A stretch of DNA of 64,000 nucleotides from Okibacterium fritillariae (lineage in GTDB: Bacteria > Actinomycetota > Actinomycetes > Actinomycetales > Microbacteriaceae): positions 310,001 through 374,000 of the forward strand of contig NZ_FUZP01000003.1 of assembly GCF_900167575.1 (NCBI RefSeq). The letters are read 5' to 3'. The notes under the pieces were generated by a model. It was not told the DNA's origin. It ran no database searches and saw only the letters and a list, made by a program, of their open reading frames with translations. The position numbers and the translations under genes are program-made. Below, piece by piece: positions 49,026 to 57,516 of this stretch. How positions within the stretch are numbered: position 1 is the first letter of the stretch; every line of letters starts with the position of its first letter.

Positions 49026-50651
49026 CTAGTAGCCCAGGATCTCGGGCCAGTGGATCTCGATACCGGCCGCCTGGAGGTGTTCCTGGAAGTCGGACGTGAG
49101 GTGGTCGTCGTCGTGCACCGCGCGGGGCGTCGTGCCGCCCTCGAGGCAGAACACCGCCAGGTGGCCGGCGGATTCGCCGATGTTCCACTCGACGGGGTGC
49201 AGCCGGTAGGCGCCGTTCGTGATGTGCGTGGTGCCGATGTTCTTCGACGCCGCGATCAGGTTCGACGTCGACGAGGGGATGAGCGCACCCAACGGAATCT
49301 CGAACGGGCTGCACTCGACGTCGATGTAGTTGTCGCCGCCCGTCGACGGGTGCAGGTCGATGCGATACATGCCGACGCCGATCGATTTGTCGAAGGTCGC
49401 GGGCCCGGCGGTGCCGCGACTCGCCACCGAGATGTCCTGCTCGACGATGGTCGTGAGCGCCCGGATGCGACGCGATTCGCGGATGTAGGGCGCCTGGGCG
49501 AGACCGTCCGGGGTGCCGAGCACGTCGCCGCGCAGCCGCAGCCCGGGCCAGCCGGCTCCGCCGTCGGGGCGAGGCGCCTCGGTCTGCAACCAATAGAAGT
49601 AGGAGAGCGAGAGCTGGCGGGCGGCCTCGAGGTGGGTGGCGGCATCCGCGTTGTCGAGGATGGATGCCTCGAGGTAGTCGAGCATGGGCCAGTTCGCGAC
49701 CACGATGTCGCTGTCGTAGGCGCCCGGCGTGAAGTTCGAGCGGGCGAGGATGCGGCGGAACATCCACAGGTCGGAATCGCCGCCCGAGAGGCTCTGGTCG
49801 GAGTCGCGGCCGTCGACGAGCGCCGGGTTCACGACCATGGTGCGCTTCTCGGGCGTGAGCGTGCGCGGGTTCGGGGCGGTGAACGACAGCAGACGGTCGC
49901 CCCAGAACGGCGGCTCATAGCTGCGCCAGAAGTCGTAGTCGGCGGGGCGGTCGATGGTGTTGTCGCCGTCGGTGTGGTCGAAGGCGAAGCACCACGTAAT
50001 GGCCTGCACGTTGTCGGGTTGAGCGGATGCGGGGGCGCTCGGCTCGTGCGTCTCCGAGCGGGCCTCGGCTCCCGTGACGTAGTCGGTGCCCGTGAGGGGC
50101 AGGAGTTCGCCCGTCTCGGTGGCGTCGAGGATGTAGGGCGCCGTGATGGTGATGGTGTCGGCGTCTGCGCGGTGCGAGTCGACGCGGGTGACCGTGACGC
50201 TCGAGACGGTTCCGTCGTGGTGCTCGGCGGCGATCGCCACATAGGGCTGCAGCACGACGAGTCGGCCACTCGAGCGGTGGGGCGCGAGCATCCGCTCGAT
50301 GACGGCGGCCGCGACGCGCGGTTCGTGGCACAGCTTGCTCACGAGGCCGGCGCCGGGGTTTAGACGCGGGTTGAGCCGGGCCTCGGCCGTGAGCGGGTAG
50401 TTGTCGCGGTAGTAATCGCGGATGCCCTCGCGCAGGGCCCGGTAGGACGCCGTGACACCGAACTGCTCGACCCATTTGTGCTCGTCGGGCGGAACGGCCT
50501 GAGAGGTGAGCTGGCCGCCGAGCCAGGCGAACTCGTCGGTGAGGACGGCCCGCCGGCCCGAGCGCACGACCGCCAGGGCCGCGGCCACGCCGCCGAGTCC
50601 GCCGCCGATGATCACGACATCTGTGGTGATCGTGTGGCTGGTCGCCTTCAT
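49026..50651 (-). CDS. FAD-dependent oxidoreductase (FAD_oxidored family)
   Basis: This 541-residue protein has the dinucleotide fold DVVIIGGGLGGVAAALAVVR and the second FAD block TDEFAWLGGQLTSQAVPPDE (WxGG-x3-Q). Further blocks are APYILDATETGELLPLTG and the late ASKNIGTTHITNGAYRLHP, typical of the group often labelled xanthan-lyase-like or FAD_oxidored. There is no signal peptide. It opens the five-gene importer operon, so it probably oxidises the imported sugar or a linked group; the exact reaction is unknown. Two imperfect operator-like repeats lie upstream. Confidence 0.9.
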   Translation of the reverse strand: MKATSHTITTDVVIIGGGLGGVAAALAVVRSGRRAVLTDEFAWLGGQLTSQAVPPDEHKWVEQFGVTASYRALREGIRDYYRDNYPLTAEARLNPRLNPGAGLVSKLCHEPRVAAAVIERMLAPHRSSGRLVVLQPYVAIAAEHHDGTVSSVTVTRVDSHRADADTITITAPYILDATETGELLPLTGTDYVTGAEARSETHEPSAPASAQPDNVQAITWCFAFDHTDGDNTIDRPADYDFWRSYEPPFWGDRLLSFTAPNPRTLTPEKRTMVVNPALVDGRDSDQSLSGGDSDLWMFRRILARSNFTPGAYDSDIVVANWPMLDYLEASILDNADAATHLEAARQLSLSYFYWLQTEAPRPDGGAGWPGLRLRGDVLGTPDGLAQAPYIRESRRIRALTTIVEQDISVASRGTAGPATFDKSIGVGMYRIDLHPSTGGDNYIDVECSPFEIPLGALIPSSTSNLIAASKNIGTTHITNGAYRLHPVEWNIGESAGHLAVFCLEGGTTPRAVHDDDHLTSDFQEHLQAAGIEIHWPEILGY

Positions 50652-50668
50652 TCACTGCCCCTTCGCAG

Positions 50669-50682
50669 GTAATTCGTATTGT
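50669..50682. promoter_or_regulatory. possible second operator of the glycan LacI regulator
   Basis: GTAATTCGTATTGT matches the perfect palindrome at 40015-40028 in 10 of 14 positions and lies 18 bases upstream of the FAD oxidoreductase start. Confidence 0.45.
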
Positions 50683-50749
50683 GAGCCGATCGGGGTCGGT
50701 CCTGTGCGACTCTAACCGCTCGAATACCCGGAGCAAAGCACCCGACAGA

Positions 50750-50765
50750 GGTAATCTTCATTGCC
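50750..50765. promoter_or_regulatory. imperfect inverted repeat upstream of the importer operon
   Basis: GGTAAT-CTTC-ATTGCC has five of six paired positions in its arms and shares the GTAAT core with the 40015 operator. It lies about 100 bases upstream of the FAD gene, a position compatible with DNA looping or with the end of the SulP transcription unit. Confidence 0.35.
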
Positions 50766-50799
50766 CGATCGGACCCCCGAACGGGACCTCACCCGGCGG

Positions 50800-52338
50800 C
50801 TAGTGGCCGCCGCCCAGGTTGCCCGCCAGGCGCGTGCGCAGCGAGGTGCTCGCCTCATTGAGGCCCGTGACGGTCACCGTTTTGCCGTGGCGCTCGTATT
50901 TGCTGATGATGGCGTCGAGCGCGGCGACGGTCGAGGCATCCCAGATGTGCGATCCCGACATGTCGATGGTCACGCGCTCGGGGTCGTCGGCGTACTCGAA
51001 TTGGGTCGTGAGGTCGTTGCTCGAGGCGAAGAAGAGCTCGCCATCGACGCGGTAGTACACCGTGGTGTGGCTGCCCGCATCCGAGGCGACCTCGCGGATG
51101 TCGCGCGTCACGGTTGCGAAGTGCGCCACCCGCCGCGCGAACAACACCATGGCCGCCAGCACACCGACGATGACGCCGATGGCCAGGTTGTGCGTGATCA
51201 CGACGACGGCCACCGTGACCACCATGACGAGCGTCTCGCTCTTGGGCAGGGCCTTCAGCGTGGACGGTTTGATGCTGTGCCAGTCGAACGTGCCCACCGA
51301 CACCATGATCATGACGGCCACGAGCGCGGCCATCGGGATGACGGCCACGATGTCGCCGAACACCACGACGAGGATGAGCAGGAACACGCCCGCGAGGAAC
51401 GTCGAGATGCGCGTGCGGGCCCCCGACGCCTTCACGTTGATCATGGTCTGGCCGATCATGGCGCAACCGCCCATGCCGCCGAAGACGCCCGACAGCATGT
51501 TGGACACACCCTGGCCCCAGGCCTCGCGGGTCTTGCGGGAGTGCGTGTCGGTCACGTCATCCACGAGCTTGGCGGTCATGAGCGATTCGAGCAGGCCGAC
51601 GAGGGCCATGGCGAGCGCGTAGGGCGCGATGATCGCGAAGGTCTCGCCCGTGAGCGGCACATTCGGGATGAAGAGCTCGGGCAGGCTGCGCGGCAATTCG
51701 CCCTGGTCGCCCACCGTCGGCACGTTGAGCGCGGTCACGACCGTGGCCACCGTGAGCAGCACGATCGCGACGAGCGGGGCCGGCACCACCTTGGTCAGCC
51801 GCGGCAGAAAGACGAGGATGACGAGGCCGATCGCCACGAGCGGGTAGACGAGCCACGGCACGCCGATCAGGTGCGGCACCTGCGCCGTGAAGATGAGGAT
51901 GGCTAGCGCGTTCACGAAGCCGACCATGACGCTGCGCGGGATGAACCGCATGAGCTTGGCCACCCCGAGCACGGCGAGCAACACCTGGAAGATGCCCGCC
52001 AGGATGACCGTGGCGATGAAATAGTCCATGCCGTAGTCGCGCGCGACGGGCGCGATGACGAGGGCGACCGCGCCCGTGGCCGCCGTGATCATGGCGGGGC
52101 GTCCGCCGAGGAACGCGATCGAGACCGCCATGACGAACGAGGAGAAGAGCCCGACGCGCGGGTCGACGCCGGCGATGATCGAGAACGAGATGGCCTCGGG
52201 GATGAGGGCCAGCGCGACGACGAGGCCGGCGAGCACCTCGCGCGTCAGGATGCGGGGCGTCTTCAACGCCGTGAGCACCGACGGCTCTGGCCGGTAGCGA
52301 TTCGCGTCTGACGGGGACTTTTTCTGGGTGATAGCCAC
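50800..52338 (-). CDS. SulP family anion (sulfate/bicarbonate) transporter with STAS domain
   Basis: GTG 52338 is chosen because AAAGGAG lies five bases upstream; the longer frame runs through a hairpin leader. The 512-residue protein has eleven to fourteen membrane segments, with VALALIPEAISFSIIAGVDP as the first SulP signature and GGMGGCAMIGQTMINVKASG in the transport core. A C-terminal STAS domain (about 415-505) includes VTIDMSGSHIWDASTVAALD. Substrates in this family are sulfate, bicarbonate or other small anions. It is divergent from the SDR operon across 221 bases. Confidence 0.94.
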   Translation of the reverse strand: MAITQKKSPSDANRYRPEPSVLTALKTPRILTREVLAGLVVALALIPEAISFSIIAGVDPRVGLFSSFVMAVSIAFLGGRPAMITAATGAVALVIAPVARDYGMDYFIATVILAGIFQVLLAVLGVAKLMRFIPRSVMVGFVNALAILIFTAQVPHLIGVPWLVYPLVAIGLVILVFLPRLTKVVPAPLVAIVLLTVATVVTALNVPTVGDQGELPRSLPELFIPNVPLTGETFAIIAPYALAMALVGLLESLMTAKLVDDVTDTHSRKTREAWGQGVSNMLSGVFGGMGGCAMIGQTMINVKASGARTRISTFLAGVFLLILVVVFGDIVAVIPMAALVAVMIMVSVGTFDWHSIKPSTLKALPKSETLVMVVTVAVVVITHNLAIGVIVGVLAAMVLFARRVAHFATVTRDIREVASDAGSHTTVYYRVDGELFFASSNDLTTQFEYADDPERVTIDMSGSHIWDASTVAALDAIISKYERHGKTVTVTGLNEASTSLRTRLAGNLGGGH

Positions 52339-52355
52339 AGTGGCTCCTTTATGCT

Positions 52356-52399
52356 GGGGCACCTCGCGAGGGGCCGTTATTGACGTGTCGAGGCGCCCC
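52356..52399 (-). promoter_or_regulatory. hairpin in the SulP 5' leader
   Basis: GGGGC-a-CCTCG (52356-52366) pairs with CGAGG-c-GCCCC (52389-52399), ten base pairs with one mismatch and a 22-base loop, just upstream of the SulP ribosome site. It could be an attenuator or an operator. CCGATATCGG at 52418-52427 is a further perfect palindrome in the same divergent region. Confidence 0.42.
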
Positions 52400-52559
52400 G
52401 TTGCGCGGCCCACCGGGCCGATATCGGTCGATGTGGTGGGGAAAGAAGAGGGTCGTCGAAGAGGTGGTGACGACATCCCCACTCTACGCGGGCGTTAAAC
52501 CCCAAGTCGGCGAAGCGCAAGGCCGTGCGCGGGGAGCGGCGCAAACCTAGTGTGAAGTC

Positions 52560-53459
52560 ATGACTTCAGGCGATCAGTACACCTTCGGAAACCCCGTCGA
52601 ACGATACGGACGGGTCGAGCCCCCCGTGCAGCACCAGCCCGAGCCCGGCGTGCAGGCGCAGATGACGCCCGTGCCCGACCTGGGCGAGAAGACCTACCGC
52701 GGCAGCGGACGCCTCGCGGGCCGCAAAGCGCTCATCACGGGCGGCGACTCGGGCATCGGTGGCGCGGTGGCCATCGCTTTCGCACGCGAGGGGGCGGATG
52801 TCGTCATCGTGCACCTGCCCGCCGAGCAGGAAGACGCCGACCACATCCTCGGGCTGATCAAGGATGCCGGCACCACCGGTCACGCGATCGCCGCCGACAT
52901 CAGCGACCCTGCCCGGTGCCGCGCGATCATCGACGAGACCGTGCGCGTGCTCGGCGGCCTCGACATCCTCGTCAACAATGCCGGCAAGCAGGTGGCCGTC
53001 GACCGCCTCGAAGACCTGAGCGACGAGCAGTTCGAGCAGACCTTCCGCACCAATGTGTTCGCCAACTTCTGGCTCACGAAGGCGGCGCTCCCCCACCTGC
53101 CCGCCGGCGCCAGCATCGTCAACACGGCGTCGCTCGAGGCCTACAAGCCCGCGCCCGACCGCCTCGACTACGCGGCCACGAAGGCGGCGATCAACAACTT
53201 CTCGAAGGGTCTGTCGCAGCAACTCGCGCCGCGCGGCATCCGCGTGAACGTCGTGGCCCCCGGCCCCGTCTGGACCGCGCTGCAGGTGTCGGGCGGCGTC
53301 TCGGACGAGCAGATGAAGGCCTTCGACGACGAGAGCACCTACCAGCGTTCCGGCCAACCGGCCGAGCTGGCGCCCGCCTACGTGTTCCTGGCTTCGGCCG
53401 AGTCGAGCTACGTCTCGGGCGAGACGCTGAACGTCAACGGCGGCATGGTCACTCCGTGA
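52560..53459 (+). CDS. SDR family oxidoreductase (YhdF/GSP39-like)
   Basis: This 299-residue protein has the N-terminal extension of the general-stress SDR group (YTFGNPVERYG, GEKTYRGSGRLAG), then cofactor loop ITGGDSGIGGAVAIAFA, LVNNAGKQVA, catalytic Ser in ASIVNTASLEAY and YAATKAAINNFS with the Tyr-Lys pair. The end ETLNVNGGMVTP is typical. It starts the SDR-hydrolase/subunit 3-GMC operon and overlaps the next gene by GTGA. It may work with the GMC enzyme on one sugar or polyol; this is inferred only from position. Confidence 0.93.
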   Translation: MTSGDQYTFGNPVERYGRVEPPVQHQPEPGVQAQMTPVPDLGEKTYRGSGRLAGRKALITGGDSGIGGAVAIAFAREGADVVIVHLPAEQEDADHILGLIKDAGTTGHAIAADISDPARCRAIIDETVRVLGGLDILVNNAGKQVAVDRLEDLSDEQFEQTFRTNVFANFWLTKAALPHLPAGASIVNTASLEAYKPAPDRLDYAATKAAINNFSKGLSQQLAPRGIRVNVVAPGPVWTALQVSGGVSDEQMKAFDDESTYQRSGQPAELAPAYVFLASAESSYVSGETLNVNGGMVTP

Positions 53460-54871
53460 GCGCCGGCACGACAACGACTGAGCACGTCTGCACCGTCTTC
53501 TTCCTTCCCGGATTGGGCTTCAGCGCCGCGGCCGCCGCTCCGCTCGCGGCCGAACTGGGCGACCGTTTCCGCGTCATCGGCATCGACCTACCCGGTCAGG
53601 GCTCGGCACCCGACGCCGCGAACGGCTCGGTGGCGGCGCAGGTCGACGCCGCCGTGGCAACCATCGAAGCCGAGATCGACGGCGGGCCGTGGATGCTTGC
53701 GGCCCACAGCATGGGCGGCAAAGTCGCGGCCCTGGTGATCGCACGCGTCTTCGATGGCCGCGCCGAGGCCTTCGGGCTCGCGGGCGCCGTGCTGCTCGCG
53801 CCCTCCCCACCGACGCCCGAACCCATGGACGACGACAAGCGCGCCGAGATGCTGGCGTGGGTGGCCGACGGTCCTCTCGACGAGGCCGCCGCCCGCGAGT
53901 TCGTCTCGCAGAACGTGGCGAGCCCCCTCTCCGCGGCCGACGAGAAGGCCGCCGTCGAGCAGGTGCGTGCGACATCCGTGCTGTCCTGGCAACGCTGGCT
54001 CGACGTGGGCAGCCTCCAAGACGTGTCGGCCGAGATCGGCACGCTCGACCTGCCCGTGACCGTGCTGGGCGGCGAGGATGACGACGACCTGGGGTCACTC
54101 GCGCAGTCACGTCTCATCGCGGACGTCTACCCGCGGGCGCGTTTCGTGTCGCTGCCCGAGACCGGACACCTGCTGCCCTATGAGCGACCCGCCGAGGTGG
54201 CGGCCGAGGTGGTGCGCCTCTGGGAGGCTGTGGCCGCGGCATCCCCGACGATTCCTCGCGACTGGGGTCTCGTGATCGCCTCGGGGCGCACCGGCCGCGA
54301 GGCCCGCGCCCTGCTCTCGCGCCGCATGCTCGCCGACGACCCGGACTACCGCCCGCGCGCGCTCACCCCCGGGCAGCTCGACACGTTGCGCTCGCTCGCC
54401 GACCGCTTGTTGCCGCAAGACGGCCCCGGACACATCGACCTCGCGGCGCGCATCGACCGCGACCTGGCCGATGGGCGCACCGACGGCTGGCGTCCCGCGA
54501 AACTGCCCGACGACCCGACCGCCTACCGCCTGGGTCTCGCCGCCCTGGCCGATGCCTGGCCGCACGACGCAGCCGAGCAGGATGCCCTCATCCGCGGAAT
54601 CATCGACGGCGACGGCATCCCCGGCGGCCCGTGGGAAGGCGACATCGTGCGCCGCTGGTTCGAAGACGTGCGCAACGATCTGACGCGCGTGTGGCTCGCG
54701 CATCCGGCCTCGCTCGCCCGCATCGGCTACGACGGTTTCGCCACGAGCGGCGACCACGCCGAACCCGCGGGCTATGTGGCCCTCGCGGCCGGTCGACGCG
54801 ACCCGTGGGAGCCCGCAGACCTCGGCGATCTCGGGGATATCACGCACGACGACAGGGAGCACACCGCATGA
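53456..54871 (+). CDS. alpha/beta hydrolase fused to a gluconate 2-dehydrogenase subunit 3-like domain
   Basis: GTG 53456 overlaps the SDR stop (GTGA) and gives 471 residues. Residues 10-262 form an alpha/beta hydrolase: VFFLPGLGFSAAAAAPL, nucleophile Ser in LAAHSMGGKVAAL, an acid near TVLGGEDDDDLGSL and His in PETGHLLPYERP. Residues 285-471 resemble the small Gluconate_2-dh3 subunit (LTPGQLDTLRSLADRLLPQ, RRWFEDVRNDLTRVWLAHPA, RIGYDGFA). That subunit normally stands alone, often with a Tat signal, as chaperone or partner of a GMC-type flavoprotein. Here it lacks a signal and is fused. The GMC partner follows with ATGA overlap. Confidence 0.85.
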   Translation: MSAGTTTTEHVCTVFFLPGLGFSAAAAAPLAAELGDRFRVIGIDLPGQGSAPDAANGSVAAQVDAAVATIEAEIDGGPWMLAAHSMGGKVAALVIARVFDGRAEAFGLAGAVLLAPSPPTPEPMDDDKRAEMLAWVADGPLDEAAAREFVSQNVASPLSAADEKAAVEQVRATSVLSWQRWLDVGSLQDVSAEIGTLDLPVTVLGGEDDDDLGSLAQSRLIADVYPRARFVSLPETGHLLPYERPAEVAAEVVRLWEAVAAASPTIPRDWGLVIASGRTGREARALLSRRMLADDPDYRPRALTPGQLDTLRSLADRLLPQDGPGHIDLAARIDRDLADGRTDGWRPAKLPDDPTAYRLGLAALADAWPHDAAEQDALIRGIIDGDGIPGGPWEGDIVRRWFEDVRNDLTRVWLAHPASLARIGYDGFATSGDHAEPAGYVALAAGRRDPWEPADLGDLGDITHDDREHTA

Positions 54872-56409
54872 ACCTCACCGACATGCGCACCTATGCCGAG
54901 GACGACGTCGTCGACGTGGTCGTGGTCGGCACCGGCGCGGGCGGGGCACCCCTGCTGGCGCGGCTCGCCGAACGCGGACTGCGCGTCGTGGCCCTCGAGG
55001 CCGGCCCCAACTTCGACCCCGACGACTACACCAACGACGAGGTCGAGGCTCCCCGCATCAACTGGATGTCGGAGCGTCTGAGCGGCGGCGACACCCCGAC
55101 CGCATTCGGCCCCAACAACAGCGGCTTCGGCGTGGGCGGAAGCACCCTGCACTGGGGTGCCTTCACGCCGCGCCCCGACCCGCGCGACCTGTCGCTGCGC
55201 ACCGAGACGGGCGAGGGCGCCGATTGGCCCATCGATCCCGCCGAGCTGACCGGCTACCTCGCCGAGGTCGAGCGGGTCATCGGTGTGTCCGGCCCGACGC
55301 CCTACCCGTGGGACCCCGAGCGCGAATACCTCGAGCCGCCCGTCGACCGCAACGCCTCCGCCGACATCGTGGCCCTCGGCTGCGAGCGCCTCGGCATTCG
55401 CGCGACCGATGCGCCCGCCGCCATCCTGAGCCGCGAGCGCGACCAGCCGCATCACGGGGCCCGGGCGGCGAGCAACAACCTGGGGTCGATTCACCAGGGC
55501 GAGCGCTATGGAACCAAGGCCACCACGGCCATCACCTACCTGCCGGCTGCCGTCGCGAACGGCGCCGAGATCCGCCCCGACGCCATGGTGCACGGCATCG
55601 AGCTCGACGCGCTCGGCCGCGTGTCGGCCGTCGTCTACCGCCAGGATGGTCGCGAGCACCGGCAGCGCTGTGCCGCTCTCGTTCTGGCGGGCGGCGGCAT
55701 CGAGACGCCGCGGCTGCTGCTGAACACGGGCCTCGCCAACTCGAGCGGACAGGTGGGGCGCAACTTCCTGGCCCACGGCGCCGTGCAGGTGTGGGGTCGT
55801 TTCGAGGAGCAGGTGCGCGGCTATCGCGGCTACCCGTCCGCCCTCATCAGCGAGGACTTCGTGCGCCCGTCAGACGCGGACTTCGCGGGCGGCTACCTCA
55901 TCCAGAGCCTGGGCGCGATGCCCCTCACCTACGCCACCTCGCTCGTGCGCGGCGGCGGGCTGTGGGGCGACGAGCTTGTCGACGCCCTGCACGCATCCCG
56001 GTATTCGGCGGGCATCGGCATCAACGCCGAGTGCCTGCCCTCCGAGGACAACCGCCTCGTGCTCTCTGACGAGCGGGATGACTGGGGTGTCCCGCGCGCG
56101 ATCGTGTCGTTCACTCCCGGCGACAACGAGAAGGCCATCGACGAGCACGCCACGGCGACGATGACGCGCATCCTCGAGGCGGCCGGAGCCCTCGACACGC
56201 GGGTTCTCGCCCGCACCGCGCACACGCTCGGCACGTGCCGCATGAGCGTCGACCCCGCCGAGGGTGTCATCGACGGCGACGGCCGCAGCCACGACATCCC
56301 CAACCTCTGGATCTCGGACAACTCCACGTTCCCGAGCGCCCTGAGCGCCAACCCCGGCCTCATCCAGATGGCCCTGTCGCTGCGCACGGCCGATCGGATG
56401 CTGCGCTGA
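54868..56409 (+). CDS. GMC family oxidoreductase (gluconate dehydrogenase large subunit-like)
   Basis: ATG 54868 after CAGGGAG gives 513 residues. The FAD fold is VDVVVVGTGAGGAPLLARLA, followed by SGFGVGGSTLHWGAF. The GMC C-terminal domain shows HTLGTCRMSVDPAEGVID and LWISDNSTFPSALSANPG. Membrane-linked relatives hold a cysteine-rich segment around the GAK-ST block that binds an iron-sulfur cluster; here the segment reads NNLGSIHQGERYGTKATT without cysteine. With no signal peptide and no cytochrome c gene, it is probably a cytosolic oxidase or dehydrogenase using another acceptor. It partners the fused subunit 3 encoded upstream. Confidence 0.9.
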   Translation: MNLTDMRTYAEDDVVDVVVVGTGAGGAPLLARLAERGLRVVALEAGPNFDPDDYTNDEVEAPRINWMSERLSGGDTPTAFGPNNSGFGVGGSTLHWGAFTPRPDPRDLSLRTETGEGADWPIDPAELTGYLAEVERVIGVSGPTPYPWDPEREYLEPPVDRNASADIVALGCERLGIRATDAPAAILSRERDQPHHGARAASNNLGSIHQGERYGTKATTAITYLPAAVANGAEIRPDAMVHGIELDALGRVSAVVYRQDGREHRQRCAALVLAGGGIETPRLLLNTGLANSSGQVGRNFLAHGAVQVWGRFEEQVRGYRGYPSALISEDFVRPSDADFAGGYLIQSLGAMPLTYATSLVRGGGLWGDELVDALHASRYSAGIGINAECLPSEDNRLVLSDERDDWGVPRAIVSFTPGDNEKAIDEHATATMTRILEAAGALDTRVLARTAHTLGTCRMSVDPAEGVIDGDGRSHDIPNLWISDNSTFPSALSANPGLIQMALSLRTADRMLR

Positions 56410-56453
56410 CCGTGTCGGCGGTCGCGCCCGGTGTGCCCGCCGTGACCGTTTGG

Positions 56454-56483
56454 CGGCTCCACCCCCGCGCTAGGGTGGAGCCG
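56454..56483 (+). promoter_or_regulatory. hairpin covering the ribosome site of the LacI gene
   Basis: CGGCTCCACCC (56454-56464) pairs perfectly with GGGTGGAGCCG (56473-56483) over an 8-base loop. The right arm contains the GGTGGAG ribosome site and ends on the G of the GTG start. It may lower LacI translation and may also act as a terminator for the upstream GMC operon. Confidence 0.65.
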
Positions 56484-57505
56484 TGAGCACACCGCCGATT
56501 CGCCGCAAACGCGCGACGATTCACGATGTCGCCATCGAGGCGGGGGTATCTCGCGGCACAGTCAGCCGCGTCGTCAACGGCGAGCGATATGTCTCGGCCG
56601 AGGCGCGTGAGGCCATCGAGTCGGCCATCGCCAAGGTCGGCTATGTGCCCAACACGGCAGCCCGCAACCTGGTCATGCAGCGCACGCAGGCCGTCGGTTT
56701 CGTGGTTCACGAGCCGCACAGCCTGTTCGTCGACGACCCCAACATCGGCAACATCCTGCTGGGCGCCAACGAGGCCCTGAGCGAGGCCGACCATCAGCTC
56801 GTGTGCCTGGTCGTCGATTCGGAGCGCGACACCGACCGCATCACGCGCTATCTCTCGGGCGGTTTCGTCGACGGCGTCATCATGGTGTCGGCGCGCCAGA
56901 ACGACCCGATCACGCGCGTCATCGAGCGCCTGGGCCTGCCCGCCACCTTTGTCGGGCACCCACCCGATCTGCGCGCCCTCCCCTTCGTCGGCATCGACAA
57001 CCGCAAAGCCGCTGCGGATGTCACGGCCGAGCTCGTGGGCCGGGGCCGTCGTCGCATCGGCATGATCGCCGCGGCGCTCGACCGCGATTCGGGCTCCGAC
57101 CGCCTCGCCGGTTTTCGGGATGCCCTGGGCGACCGTTTCGACGAGTCCCTCGTGGTCGACGTCCCCCTCTATTCCTATGACGACGGCTTCGAGGGCATGA
57201 GCGTGCTGCTCGGCCGGGACCCGTCGATCGACGGCGTGTTCGCCGCGTCGGATGCCGTGGCGGCGGGCGCTCTCGAGGCGCTGCGCGTCTCGGGCCGCCG
57301 CGTTCCCGACGATGTGTCGCTCGTCGGTTTCGACGATTCGGCGTGGGCGCTGCGCTGTCATCCCCCTCTCACGACCGTGCACCAGCCGGCCGCCGCGGTG
57401 GGCCAGCGCGCCGCCGAGGTGCTGCTCGCTCAGCTGCGCGGTGAGGATGTCTCACTCGAGGGCTCGCTCGTGCCCACCTCGGTCGTCCGCCGCGGCACGG
57501 TCTAA
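56483..57505 (+). CDS. LacI family transcriptional regulator
   Basis: GTG 56483 starts a 340-residue LacI protein with helix-turn-helix ATIHDVAIEAGVSRGTVSRV, hinge VGYVPNTAARNLVMQ and a sugar-binding core (VGFVVHEPHSLFVDDP, VDGVIMVSARQNDP, FVGIDNRKAAADVTAEL, SLVGFDDSAWALRCHPPLTT). It lies 73 bases after the GMC gene on the same strand and is a likely regulator of that operon. Its ribosome site is inside a perfect hairpin. It is convergent with clpB. Confidence 0.93.
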   Translation: MSTPPIRRKRATIHDVAIEAGVSRGTVSRVVNGERYVSAEAREAIESAIAKVGYVPNTAARNLVMQRTQAVGFVVHEPHSLFVDDPNIGNILLGANEALSEADHQLVCLVVDSERDTDRITRYLSGGFVDGVIMVSARQNDPITRVIERLGLPATFVGHPPDLRALPFVGIDNRKAAADVTAELVGRGRRRIGMIAAALDRDSGSDRLAGFRDALGDRFDESLVVDVPLYSYDDGFEGMSVLLGRDPSIDGVFAASDAVAAGALEALRVSGRRVPDDVSLVGFDDSAWALRCHPPLTTVHQPAAAVGQRAAEVLLAQLRGEDVSLEGSLVPTSVVRRGTV

Positions 57506-57516
57506 TCCCGGGGGTA

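Noticed and set aside
46572-50363. Plus-strand frame of 1263 codons
   Set aside because: It lies antisense to the ABC importer and FAD genes, which have clear family motifs. Its translation is a Arg/Glu/His/Val-rich shadow, typical of high-GC DNA.
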